Below, one piece after another: positions 50,226-59,141 of a stretch of 64,000 nucleotides of DNA. The stretch spans positions 62,001-126,000 of the forward strand of contig WGNC01000010.1 of assembly GCA_016124745.1 (NCBI GenBank), read 5' to 3'. Position 1 is the first letter of the stretch; the number at the start of each line of letters is the position of its first letter. The notes below the pieces were generated by a model that saw only the letters and a list, made by a program, of their open reading frames with translations, had not been told where the DNA came from and ran no database searches. The translations under genes were made by a program, and so were the position numbers. The stretch is from Thiobacillus sp. GTDB taxonomy: Bacteria > Pseudomonadota > Gammaproteobacteria > Burkholderiales > Thiobacillaceae.

Positions 50226-51181
50226 GACGCCAATCCCTTCACCACGACAAGCCAGAATGGCAGCGTAACCAATCCTGCCAGCGTTGACCAGCCCATGATG
50301 AGGCCTGCCAGCCGGGTATCGAGGCCGAAACGGTCAGCCAGTGCGATCACCATCACCATGGTCGGCATGGCGGCCTCCAGCACACCCGCTTCGCCCGGCT
50401 CTGAAAGCGTGCCCGGCCAAGCCAGCGCGATGCCCAGGGCCAGCAGCGGCATCAGTGCCAGCTTGATGCCCATTGCGACAAACACGGCCTTGTGCGGGCG
50501 CAAATCGTGCCAGGGTATCGTCAGACCCAGCACGAACAGCATCAGCGGGATGGTCGGACTGCCGGCCCAGTGTGCGGCCTCGATCAGCGGCGTCAGTGGC
50601 AGGCCGGACAGATTCACCGCCAGGCCCGCGGCGAATCCCCACACCGGCGGCAGCCTCAGCCACATTTCCAGAAACGAGGCATGTTCGGTGTGCTCGCCGC
50701 AACGGAACGCAATCCAGACGCCGAGCGACCAGACCAGTGGGGTGGTGGCGAGCATGTCGGCGAAGAACGGGTAACGCGCGCCCGATTCGCCGTACACCGT
50801 GGTGAGAAATGGGTAGCCGAAGAACAGCACGTTGCCGAAGCCGGAGGCCAGCATGATGGTGCCGCGCTGCGGACGCGACAGGCTGCGCCCGAGCGGTGTG
50901 GTGAACAAGGCCAGCGCGGCCAGCCCCAATCCAGACAGCGTGGCCACCCCCAGAATCAGCGGCACCTGCAGCAAGCTGAGATCGACCGTTGCGGCGGCAC
51001 CAGCCGAGAAAAACAGCATCGGTGCAAAAAAATTAAGCACGAGCCGGTTGATTTCACCGCGCAGGCCGACGACGGAAATGCCGCTTTGCCAGCGCGGCCA
51101 GATGCCGCCCGCCGAGATCAGCAGAGACAGGGGCAACAGCGTTTTAAGCAGTAGTTGCTGCGCAAGATCGGGCGACATCAA
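50222..51181 (-). CDS. AEC family transporter
   Basis: A 319-residue inner-membrane protein with about ten helices of the auxin efflux carrier family. Typical stretches are INRLVLNFFAPMLFFSAGAA, LASGFGNVLFFGYPFLTTVY, TIPLMLFVLGLTIPW and a closing GWSTLAGLVTLPFWLVV. Members move organic acids such as malate or malonate. It overlaps the reductase gene by ATGA, so it may carry that enzyme's substrate or product. The 202 nt upstream hold a GC-rich hairpin (CCGCCGAC/GTCGGCGG) and no gene. Confidence 0.88.
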   Translation of the reverse strand: MMSPDLAQQLLLKTLLPLSLLISAGGIWPRWQSGISVVGLRGEINRLVLNFFAPMLFFSAGAAATVDLSLLQVPLILGVATLSGLGLAALALFTTPLGRSLSRPQRGTIMLASGFGNVLFFGYPFLTTVYGESGARYPFFADMLATTPLVWSLGVWIAFRCGEHTEHASFLEMWLRLPPVWGFAAGLAVNLSGLPLTPLIEAAHWAGSPTIPLMLFVLGLTIPWHDLRPHKAVFVAMGIKLALMPLLALGIALAWPGTLSEPGEAGVLEAAMPTMVMVIALADRFGLDTRLAGLIMGWSTLAGLVTLPFWLVVVKGLAS

Positions 51182-51383
51182 GCGAAAAACCGAGCGATAG
51201 ATTGTTCATCATACCGCCGACATCGAGGCGCCGACGTCGGCGGCACCGCACAAACGGTCCCCGATTAGCTCCCTGTAAGAAAAGGGGTCAGTGCCCATGG
51301 GGTGTCGCGCTGTCCGTTCGCGCTGGGGGCGCTTGCGCCCGCCAGGGTCAGGATCCTTGAGAGATCCTCACGTGGACAGAAAA

Positions 51384-52349
51384 TCAGGTACGTGAAGCGG
51401 GGGTGTAATGATCGGTGTGTTGCGAAGGGCTGCCGGACTCCAGCCAGGTCTTGATGCGTGTGGCGTCGCCGGCACGATTGTTCCGGCCCTGTGCATCGAG
51501 CAGCACGATGATGACGTCACGTTCAGCCACGCGTGCCTGCATTACGAGGCAATGCCCGGCTTCGTTGATGAAGCCGGTTTTTGACAGGCCGATGTCCCAG
51601 TCATCCGCGCGCGTAAAGCGATTGGTGTTGTTGAACGCCACGGCGCGGTAGTAAACCTTGGGCTTGCGGTGTCTTTTCTTTACCACCACGCGCCGGGTGC
51701 CGAGGGAATAGCTGCCGGTCGAGGTGATTTCGCGGATTTCCGGAAAGTTCTGGTAAGCGTAATCGGCCAGCTTGGCGAGGTCGAACGCGGTAGACCGATT
51801 GTCACTCGACAGGCCGGTCGGTTCGACATACGCCGTGTCGTTCATGCCCAGTACACGCGCCATTCGGTTCATGTTGGCGACGAAACGATCCAGCCCCCCC
51901 GGGGCGCTACGTGCCAGCGCGTGTGCCGCGCGGTTATCGGAGGCGATCAGCGCCAGATGCAGCAACTGGCCACGCGTGTAGGTGGCACCGATGGCCAGCC
52001 GCGAACCGGTGCCTTTCAGCGTGTCGCGGTCTTCTGCCGTGATGGTGATGCGCTCGTCCAGCGGCTGTCCTGCATCCACCACCAGCATCGCCGTCATCAG
52101 TTTGGTAATCGAGGCAATGGGCGTCTGCATGTCGGCGTTTTTAACAAGCAGCGGCCGGCCGCTGGCCTGATCGTATACCAGTACCGACTGGGCGCTCAGT
52201 TCCGGAATCGACGCGGCGTCGAGCGCCGGTTGCGGTGCAGACGTGACAGCACTGATCTGGCTGCTCAATTGCAGCGTGGTATTGCCATCGAGTGCGCTGG
52301 CACTCGCATGGGCGCACAACAAGATCAACCCGGTCAAAACTTTTTTCAT
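51384..52349 (-). CDS. pbpG: D-alanyl-D-alanine endopeptidase (PbpG/PBP7-like)
   Basis: A 321-residue periplasmic serine peptidase of family S11 that cuts peptidoglycan crosslinks. It has a signal peptide (VLTGLILLCAHASASA) and the three penicillin-binding motifs: SxxK in PIASITKLMTAM, SDN in LIASDNRAAHALA, and KTG in GLSKTGFINEAG. The layout and the RRVVVKKRHRKPKVYYR insert fit PbpG rather than DacA carboxypeptidases. Divergent from the histidine kinase gene. Confidence 0.92.
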   Translation of the reverse strand: MKKVLTGLILLCAHASASALDGNTTLQLSSQISAVTSAPQPALDAASIPELSAQSVLVYDQASGRPLLVKNADMQTPIASITKLMTAMLVVDAGQPLDERITITAEDRDTLKGTGSRLAIGATYTRGQLLHLALIASDNRAAHALARSAPGGLDRFVANMNRMARVLGMNDTAYVEPTGLSSDNRSTAFDLAKLADYAYQNFPEIREITSTGSYSLGTRRVVVKKRHRKPKVYYRAVAFNNTNRFTRADDWDIGLSKTGFINEAGHCLVMQARVAERDVIIVLLDAQGRNNRAGDATRIKTWLESGSPSQHTDHYTPASRT

Positions 52350-52506
52350 CTGTATTCGCTTGAACAGTAGGCGTTGGAAATGTACCAGCTTCGACGAACT
52401 ACGGACACATCATAAGAAACTTGAAAACAACAATTCACGTAAATGCCCAAAGTATTTTGCACTCCTGATTGACTGTTTAGCAAAAATTATTATATATAGC
52501 AATGAC

Positions 52507-54498
52507 ATGCGAGAACTTCCGGATAATTTACTAAAGAAATCGGAGCTAACGGCCTGTCTCTGCGCCCCTGGCGTGGTGGCGGAGGCCCTGGAGCATCTGA
52601 TGCGCGGCGACGCCGGGCGTGCCGAGCTTGCCGCCAGTCTGCGTTGCGATCCGGTTCTGGCGTTGCGTTTGCGCCTGCTGCCCCCAGGTTTCAGCCTGTT
52701 GCAGCCGGATCTGCTGCGGGCGCTGCTGCTTGCCGCACCGGTTGCGGTAGGGGTTTCCCAGGCGACGTATGCAACGCGCTGGCGGCAGTCGATCACCGTC
52801 GCGCTGCTGTCACAGGCCTTGGGCGCACGTTCCGCTGTGGTCGATGCCGATACCGCCTGGATGGCGGGCTTGACTCACAACCTGGCGGCATATTTCGAAA
52901 ACGCCGCCGCCTCCACCGCGCACATTGCAGACTGGCTGAACGCGCTCGACCCCGACGGCTGGCTGGCCGATGCAGTGCGCTACCACGCCGAACCGCTGGC
53001 GCGATCGCGGGCAGCGCATCCGCTGGTGCGCATCGTCCAGCTGGCCTATCAACTGGTTGCCCGGGCCGATGCCGTGGACAGCGTCGATGTCCGCGCCGCG
53101 CTGGCGGCGCTGCAGATGAGCGCGGGTGAGGCGGCCCAACTGCTGGCCGACAGCCAGTCGCAGGCGCGCCAGCAGGCGCTGCGCTTCGGTCTGGTCGATA
53201 CGGTGACACCATCCCATGGCACGGGATTCGATCGCCTGGCCCTGCTGTATGCCGGGCAGGCTGCGCAATCGGCCCTGCACAGCCATTTTCGCCGCGCCAG
53301 CGCGGCCGAGTTGGTCTATCCGCTGTTGCAGGACAGCTTGCGCGCACTGTTCGGGATCGAAGTCGCCTGTGTGTTCGCCCCTGCTGCCGACGGCAATCTG
53401 CGCCTCAGCGGGCTGATCCCGGCGGCATCCGGTCTGAGTGCGCTGGCGATTCCGCCCGACGACGGCCTTTCGGCTCTGGCACGCGCGCTGTCGAGCAACG
53501 CGCCTCAACATTTCGTGCATGGCGGGGCGGAAGGTGCACTGGTCGATGAGCAGATCGCCCGACGGCTCGGTGTATCGCGTTTTATCACTCAGCCGCTGGC
53601 GCTGCACGATGGCCGGGTCGGGGTGCTCGTAGCGGGCGATGCGGCGGCCGACCTGAGCGAGTCGCCGTTGTGGCGGTTCGCTCTGGCCGAGTGCACCGAG
53701 GGCCTGCGGCCCATGGCTCTTGGCGCGGCCTCATTGCCCCAGGCCATGACTGCTCCCACCACGGTGCCCGCTGCGCCTAGCGACGACATCCCGCGCGAGC
53801 GGGTGCGGCGCGCCGTTCATGAAGTGGCCAACCCGCTCACCATCATGCGCAATTACGTCAACCTGTTGTCCGAGCGCCTGGGCACGGATTCGGCAGTGCA
53901 GCGCGACCTTGGCATCATCGGTGACGAAATCGAGCGGGTGGCGCGCATCGTGCGGGGCATCGTCGCGAAGGAGGACGTCGTGGCGCCCGACGCGACGCTC
54001 GAGCTGGTCTCGGTCAACGGGATCGTCTCCGAGCTGGTGCGGATGGCACTCGGCACCCTGTTCACGCCCAACAAGGTCAATGTGCAGATCGACCTCAATC
54101 CCGACGTGCCGCCGATGCCGTTGCAGAAGGATCTGCTGAAGCAGGTCCTGTTCAACCTGGCCAAGAATGCGGTCGAGGCCATGCATGCCGGTGGTCATCT
54201 CAAATTCACCACCCGCCTGGCCATGCTGGACGGACAGCGCCAGGTCGAAATCGAAGTGGCAGACACCGGTCCGGGTCTGCCGGATACCGTGGTGTCGCAG
54301 CTGTTCGAACCGGTCGTGAGCGACAAGGGCGGCGACCATGCCGGCCTCGGTTTGACCATCAGCCGCAGCCTGATCGAGCGCATGAACGGCCACATCAGCT
54401 GCACCAGTACGCCGCAAGGCACCCAGTTTCTGATTCGCCTGCCGACCGTGCAACACGGCCAGGCTCCGCTTACGACAACGCGCTTCGGGTCGATGTAA
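52507..54498 (+). CDS. HDOD-GAF sensor histidine kinase
   Basis: A 663-residue cytosolic kinase. The N-terminal ~230 residues resemble an HDOD signalling domain (SLRCDPVLALRLRLLPPGFS, DTAWMAGLTHNLAAYF). A GAF-like region lies at ~265-400. The HisKA box is VHEVANPLTIM with phospho-accepting H438, followed by the HATPase (NLAKNAVEAM, DTGPGLPD, GLGLTISRSLIERMNG). I start at ATG 52507; an upstream open extension overlaps the divergent pbpG and looks unlike protein. The upstream leader is A+T-rich. A response regulator gene begins 24 nt downstream, so the two probably form a pair. Confidence 0.88.
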   Translation: MRELPDNLLKKSELTACLCAPGVVAEALEHLMRGDAGRAELAASLRCDPVLALRLRLLPPGFSLLQPDLLRALLLAAPVAVGVSQATYATRWRQSITVALLSQALGARSAVVDADTAWMAGLTHNLAAYFENAAASTAHIADWLNALDPDGWLADAVRYHAEPLARSRAAHPLVRIVQLAYQLVARADAVDSVDVRAALAALQMSAGEAAQLLADSQSQARQQALRFGLVDTVTPSHGTGFDRLALLYAGQAAQSALHSHFRRASAAELVYPLLQDSLRALFGIEVACVFAPAADGNLRLSGLIPAASGLSALAIPPDDGLSALARALSSNAPQHFVHGGAEGALVDEQIARRLGVSRFITQPLALHDGRVGVLVAGDAAADLSESPLWRFALAECTEGLRPMALGAASLPQAMTAPTTVPAAPSDDIPRERVRRAVHEVANPLTIMRNYVNLLSERLGTDSAVQRDLGIIGDEIERVARIVRGIVAKEDVVAPDATLELVSVNGIVSELVRMALGTLFTPNKVNVQIDLNPDVPPMPLQKDLLKQVLFNLAKNAVEAMHAGGHLKFTTRLAMLDGQRQVEIEVADTGPGLPDTVVSQLFEPVVSDKGGDHAGLGLTISRSLIERMNGHISCTSTPQGTQFLIRLPTVQHGQAPLTTTRFGSM

Positions 54499-54521
54499 CC
54501 CAGGCCCGAGAGGAGAACACC

Positions 54522-56729
54522 TTGTCAAACGAACCCATTGAACCCGTCGAACTACATAGCACCGTCAGCAGTTTTCCGGTGCGCTCCCGCCTCCTGGTGG
54601 TGGACGACGAACCACTTATTCTGGAAGGCCTCACGCGGCTGCTCGCCACCCGTGAGTATGAAGTGGTGACCGCCAACGGTGGCTGCGAGGCCCTGATCGC
54701 CATCGGCAAGCAGCAGTTCGATGCGATTCTGCTCGACCTCGGCATGCCGGACCTGAACGGCAACGAAGTGCTGCGTTTCGTCGCTGATCGCAGCGCCGAT
54801 ACACCGGTGATCGTGGTATCCGGCGACAGCACCATCGATGCCGCGATCCGGGCCCTGCGCGGAGGTGCCGCCGACTTCGTGCGCAAACCGTACGAGCCGG
54901 AAGAACTGCTGCGCCGCATCGACAACACGCTGACGCGGCGACGGCTGGAAAAGGAAAACAACCACATCCTGCAGCGCCTGCAGCAATCGGAAAAGTGGCA
55001 CCGCTTTCTGGTCAACAGTTCGCCGGATTTCATCTATACGCTCGACTGCGAAGGCCGTTTCACCTTCGTCAACGACCGCGTCGAAAGCCTGCTCGGCTAC
55101 CGGCGCGAGGATCTGCTGGGCCAGCACTACAGTCTGGTGATACACGAAGACGACATAGCCCGCGCTGAACACGTATTCAACGAGCGTCGCGCCGGCGACC
55201 GCAGCGCCCGCAATATCGAAATCAACCTCAAGTGCAATCCCGGCGTCCGGCGGCCACGCCTGATGAATGGCCGCTGCAAGTCGGTCGAACTGACCGCCAC
55301 CGGCATGTACGACGAAGAGGCCAGCCAGTTCGACCGGCGCTTCATCGGCAGCTACGGCGTCGCCAAGGATGTGACCGAGCGCAAGCAGGCCGAGGAAACC
55401 GTGCATTACCAGGCCTACCACGATCTACTGACGGGGCTGCCCAACCGCGCCCTGTTCCGCGACCATCTGGGCCTCATGCTGGCGCAGGCCAAGCGCAATC
55501 AGAAACCGCTGGCGGTACTGAGCCTCGACCTCGATCACTTCAAGGTGATCAACGACTCGCTCGGTCACGCCATCGGCGACGAACTGCTGCTCGCAGTCGG
55601 CGCGCGGCTGCGCCAGTGCCTGCGCGAAGGCGACACCCTGGCGCGTCTTGGCGGTGACGAATTTGCCGTGCTGCTGCCGACCCTGGTATCGCGCAGCGAC
55701 GTCGAACACATCGGCCGCAAGATCATCCAGGTGCTGTCCAAGCCGGTGTACGTCAAGAGCCACGAGATCTACATCTCGGTCAGCATCGGTGCCTGCGTCG
55801 CACCGGAAGATGGCGACCTGATCGACAGTCTGATCCGGCAGGCGGAAATCGCCATGTACCAGGCCAAGTCGCAAGGGCGCAGCCGTTTGCAATTCTGGGA
55901 AGCCGGCATGCAGGCGCCGTACTCCGAGCGCATGCAGATCGAGGCCGACCTGCGCCGCGCGCTGGCGCGCAACGAGTTCGTGCTGTTCTATCAACCGCAG
56001 GTCGACACCGCTACCGGCGAAGTGCGCGGATTCGAAGCCCTTCTGCGCTGGTGGCATCCGCAGCGCGGCATGCTGGCGCCGGCTGATTTCATCCCGGTCG
56101 CCGAAGAGGCTGGCGTCATCGTCCCGATAGGGGATTGGGTGATGCGCCAGGCCGGCGCGCAAATGGCTGAATGGCGCAAGGATGGCCTGCCGCCGGTGCG
56201 CATCTCGGTTAATATCTCCGCACGCCAGCTCGAAAGCCCCGATTTTGTCGACAGCATCATGCGCGCCGTGCAGGTCTATTCGCTCGACGGTAACCTGCTC
56301 GAGCTGGAAATCACCGAAAGCCTGCTGATGCGCGATTTCGAGGCCAACGCCATCAAGCTCGGGCGGCTTTCGGCCTCCGGTATCCGGCTCGCCATCGACG
56401 ACTTCGGCACCGGCTACAGTTCGTTCAAATATCTGTCGCGCTTTCCCATCCACACCCTGAAGATAGACCAGTCATTCGTGCAGGAGCTCGACCGCGAGGA
56501 AAACATGTCGATCGTCAACGCCATGATTGCCATGGGGCGCGGCATGAACCTCAACGTCGTCGCCGAAGGCGTCGAAACCGAAGCCCAGCGTGTGCGACTG
56601 CAGCAGATGCAGTGCCATGAAGTGCAGGGCTATTTTTACAGCCCCCCTGTTTCCAGCCATGAAGCGACAGCCATGTTGAGACAGCATGTTCGGGGCTTCG
56701 ATCGCGCGAAGCAGCTGGCGGCGAGCTGA
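54522..56729 (+). CDS. REC-PAS-GGDEF-EAL response regulator (c-di-GMP turnover)
   Basis: A 735-residue regulator. The receiver domain has D28-D29, phospho-acceptor D72 (LLDLGMPD) and K122 (RKPYEP). A PAS domain follows at ~155-295, then GGDEF with an intact RLGGDEFAVLL, and EAL with an intact GFEALLRWWHP, NISARQLESPDF, DDFGTGYSSFKYL and VVAEGVET. Both cyclase and phosphodiesterase motifs are complete. The start is TTG at 54522, chosen because AGGAGA lies 6 nt ahead. It is paired with the kinase upstream. Likely controls motility, attachment or a similar output. Confidence 0.93.
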   Translation: MSNEPIEPVELHSTVSSFPVRSRLLVVDDEPLILEGLTRLLATREYEVVTANGGCEALIAIGKQQFDAILLDLGMPDLNGNEVLRFVADRSADTPVIVVSGDSTIDAAIRALRGGAADFVRKPYEPEELLRRIDNTLTRRRLEKENNHILQRLQQSEKWHRFLVNSSPDFIYTLDCEGRFTFVNDRVESLLGYRREDLLGQHYSLVIHEDDIARAEHVFNERRAGDRSARNIEINLKCNPGVRRPRLMNGRCKSVELTATGMYDEEASQFDRRFIGSYGVAKDVTERKQAEETVHYQAYHDLLTGLPNRALFRDHLGLMLAQAKRNQKPLAVLSLDLDHFKVINDSLGHAIGDELLLAVGARLRQCLREGDTLARLGGDEFAVLLPTLVSRSDVEHIGRKIIQVLSKPVYVKSHEIYISVSIGACVAPEDGDLIDSLIRQAEIAMYQAKSQGRSRLQFWEAGMQAPYSERMQIEADLRRALARNEFVLFYQPQVDTATGEVRGFEALLRWWHPQRGMLAPADFIPVAEEAGVIVPIGDWVMRQAGAQMAEWRKDGLPPVRISVNISARQLESPDFVDSIMRAVQVYSLDGNLLELEITESLLMRDFEANAIKLGRLSASGIRLAIDDFGTGYSSFKYLSRFPIHTLKIDQSFVQELDREENMSIVNAMIAMGRGMNLNVVAEGVETEAQRVRLQQMQCHEVQGYFYSPPVSSHEATAMLRQHVRGFDRAKQLAAS

Positions 56730-56915
56730 TCCCGCTGCTGGGATTGAAGACATCAGCCAGGCAGTGGCTCACGGCTGGGCTCTGCGCTGTCTGGAGAGCT
56801 CGCGGTTCTGCGGACCTCTGTTGTTTCGTGGACAAATCGCGGATGAACATGCGAAGCTGTCCTCGGCGATGAGGCGTGAACAAATCGTTCGGGCTGCCAC
56901 GAATCCCTTGAGACC

Positions 56916-57800
56916 ATGACCTACCGTTTCTACATCGTCGACGTCTTTGCAGAGCGCCGTTACGCGGGGAACCAGCTTGCGGTCGTACTTGGCACGGAGA
57001 ATCTGTCCGACGAAACGATGCAGCAGATCGCTGCGGAGACGAACTACTCGGAAACGACCTTCGTGACACCAGCGCCCTCGGCGGATGGCGGTTACCGTGT
57101 CAGGATCTTTACCCCGGCCCGGGAAATCGCCTTTGCCGGCCACCCGATCCTTGGCACCGCGTGGGTGCTTCGGCATCATGGTTCGGGTGCGGCTTCCGGG
57201 CCGGTGCGGCTAAATCTCGCAGTGGGACAGGTTTCCGTGACGTTCGAAATGTCGGCTGAGGGCGACGAGGTGGCGTGGTTTCTGGCGCCGCCGGTCGCAC
57301 TTGGCGCGACGTGTGCCATTGAACCAATGGCGGCAGCACTGGGTCTGTCCCCGGACGACATTGCCACCGAGAGCCCCGTGCGGCAGGCGACTGCCGGCGT
57401 TTCGGCGATGATCGTGCCGCTGCGCAGTCTTGACGCCCTGCGTCGCAGCAAGCTCGATCTCGACGCCTACGCGTCGTTGGCGGCGCGCGGCTTCCCGCCA
57501 CTCGTCTACCTGTTCTGTCGCCAGACGCATCATCCACAGAACGACCTGTGTGTGCGGTTCTTCTTCGAGGCCCACGGCGTGCGCGAAGATCCGGCGACCG
57601 GAAACGGCGCGGCCTTCCTCGGCGCCTATCTGCTGGAACATGGTCTGTTAGGTGGCGCCGAATTGTCACTGCGGATCGAGCAGGGCTACGAAGTTCGCCG
57701 TCCTTCCCTGGTCATGCTGCGTGCGCGCATGCGCAAGGGGTCGCCCGAAATCGGCGTGGGAGGGCGCGTCGTTCCCACGCTGCAGGGAGAATTGCTTTGA
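56916..57800 (+). CDS. PhzF family isomerase-like protein
   Basis: A 294-residue protein with two diaminopimelate epimerase-like halves. Features: VDVFAERRYAGNQLAVVLGT, NYSETTFVTP (catalytic Glu), RIFTPAREIAFAGHPILGTA, and EDPATGNGAAFLGAYLLEH. Named for phenazine PhzF, but most members work elsewhere on unknown substrates, and no other phenazine genes are present. It starts 186 nt after the GGDEF-EAL gene with no gene between. Confidence 0.9.
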   Translation: MTYRFYIVDVFAERRYAGNQLAVVLGTENLSDETMQQIAAETNYSETTFVTPAPSADGGYRVRIFTPAREIAFAGHPILGTAWVLRHHGSGAASGPVRLNLAVGQVSVTFEMSAEGDEVAWFLAPPVALGATCAIEPMAAALGLSPDDIATESPVRQATAGVSAMIVPLRSLDALRRSKLDLDAYASLAARGFPPLVYLFCRQTHHPQNDLCVRFFFEAHGVREDPATGNGAAFLGAYLLEHGLLGGAELSLRIEQGYEVRRPSLVMLRARMRKGSPEIGVGGRVVPTLQGELL

Positions 57801-57882
57801 CACCCCAAGCGCTGTTTCTTCCCTTGGCCGTTCCGAGACCTCGCTTGTCAGCAGCCATGGATTGCCTGGCCTAGGGGAAGCC

Positions 57883-58407
57883 GTGGAGTCCGTCCTGGTG
57901 AGCGCGTGTCTGCTGGGTGAAGCCGTTCGCTACAATGGCGGCCACATGGGCTGCGATGACGACATCCTGCAGCGCTGGCTGCGCGAAGGGCGCGTCATTT
58001 CCGTGTGCCCGGAAGTTGCCGGGGGCCTGCCTGTTCCGCGTCCGCGCGCCGAGATCGCCAATGGCGCCGACGGCATGCAGGTGCTTGCGGGCAATGCCAG
58101 GGTTATCAATTCCAATGGCTGCGACGTGACCCCTTATCTCGTGTGCGGGGCGGAGCACGCATTGCAACGGGCACGTGCAAAGCAGATCAGAATTGCGGTC
58201 CTGAAAGAGGGCAGCCCATCGTGCGGGACGGGCCACATCTTCGATGGCAGCTTCACCGACGCCCGAGTGCCCAATCGTGGTGTGACGGCCACGCTGTTGC
58301 AACAGGCCGGTATCCAGGTGTTCAGCGAAGCCCAACTGGCGGAAGCGGATGCCCTGCTTAAGCAGTTCGAGGCCGGCGTCCAGCCTGAACAGGAGTCGCC
58401 ATGCTGA
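57883..58407 (+). CDS. DUF523 domain protein
   Basis: A 174-residue protein of the DUF523 family. Conserved pieces: VSACLLGEAVRYNGGH, ICPEVAGGLPVPRPRAEI-like VCPEVAGG, NGCDVTPYLVCGAEHAL, and EGSPSCGTGHIFDGSF. The fixed cysteines suggest metal or Fe-S binding. Function is not established. GTG at 57883 is taken as start because AGGGGAAG precedes it and the family N-terminus follows at once; a longer upstream reading overlaps phzF. It overlaps the GST gene by 7 nt. Confidence 0.85.
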   Translation: MESVLVSACLLGEAVRYNGGHMGCDDDILQRWLREGRVISVCPEVAGGLPVPRPRAEIANGADGMQVLAGNARVINSNGCDVTPYLVCGAEHALQRARAKQIRIAVLKEGSPSCGTGHIFDGSFTDARVPNRGVTATLLQQAGIQVFSEAQLAEADALLKQFEAGVQPEQESPC

Positions 58408-59021
58408 AACTTCATGACCGCGATAAGTCAGGGAATGCCTACAAGATTCGATTGCTTCTGAGCTTCCTGAACATACCGTACGAACGCATTCCGGTTGCCC
58501 TGAAGAACGGCAGGAACCAGGTGGATAGCAGCTATCTTCAGCTGAACCCGCGTGGTCAGATTCCCACGCTGCAGGACGGTGACGCCGTACTCTGGGGCTC
58601 GACGGCCATCCTGAGCTATCTGGCATTGCGCTACGACAAGACCGAACACTGGCTACCGCGTGATCCGGTCCGCTTTGGCCAGGTCATGCAGTGGCTTGAA
58701 CTCGCCCAGAACGAAATACAGAGCGGCCTGTTCCAGGCCCGCGCAATCGTGCAATTCGGCCTCGCGGGTGACCTGCAGGCAGCACAGCGGGTCGCCGGGC
58801 AGGCACTCGACGTTCTGGAGTCGCGTCTGCGTATCGAGCAGTGGCTGGCCGGCCCGGAGCCGACGATTGCGGACATTGCCTGTTTTCCCTACGTTGCGCT
58901 TGCCGGGGAGGGAAAGGTGGACGTTTCACCCCACCCCGGCGTTCAACGCTGGATCGATGACTTCAGGTCACTGGATCGCTTTGTCGGCATGCCAGGCACC
59001 GAAGCGCGTTGCCCAGACTGA
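58401..59021 (+). CDS. Glutathione S-transferase family protein
   Basis: A 206-residue cytosolic protein with a thioredoxin-fold N-terminus (KSGNAYKIRLLLSFLNIPYE, LNPRGQIPTLQDGDAVLWGS with the cis-Pro and glutathione-binding Ser) and a helical C-terminal domain (QWLAGPEPTIADIACFPYV). It may detoxify electrophiles or take part in small-molecule metabolism. Overlaps the DUF523 gene, so phzF-DUF523-GST is probably one transcript. Substrate unknown. Confidence 0.9.
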   Translation: MLKLHDRDKSGNAYKIRLLLSFLNIPYERIPVALKNGRNQVDSSYLQLNPRGQIPTLQDGDAVLWGSTAILSYLALRYDKTEHWLPRDPVRFGQVMQWLELAQNEIQSGLFQARAIVQFGLAGDLQAAQRVAGQALDVLESRLRIEQWLAGPEPTIADIACFPYVALAGEGKVDVSPHPGVQRWIDDFRSLDRFVGMPGTEARCPD

Positions 59022-59081
59022 ACGGGGCCTGCAAGCCTGAAGCCGGGAAGCGTGACGCTTTAGTGAAGCGCTGAGCTATTC

Positions 59082-59119
59082 CGTTCGTGGTGAGCCCTTC
59101 GACAAGCTCAGGGCGAACG
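59082..59119. repeat. REP-like palindrome between convergent genes
   Basis: CGTTCG ... CGAACG arms enclose GAGCCCTTCGACAAGCTCAG. This is the widespread interspersed repeat usually read as CCTGAGCTTGTCGAAGGG. It sits between the GST gene and the convergent glcF and could act as a terminator for either. Confidence 0.75.
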
Positions 59120-59141
59120 AACCTAATTAATCAGGTTTAGC

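Noticed and set aside
52243-52506. N-terminal extension of the histidine kinase reading
   Set aside because: It overlaps the divergent pbpG coding region and an A+T-rich leader, and has no protein-like pattern. ATG 52507 is preferred.
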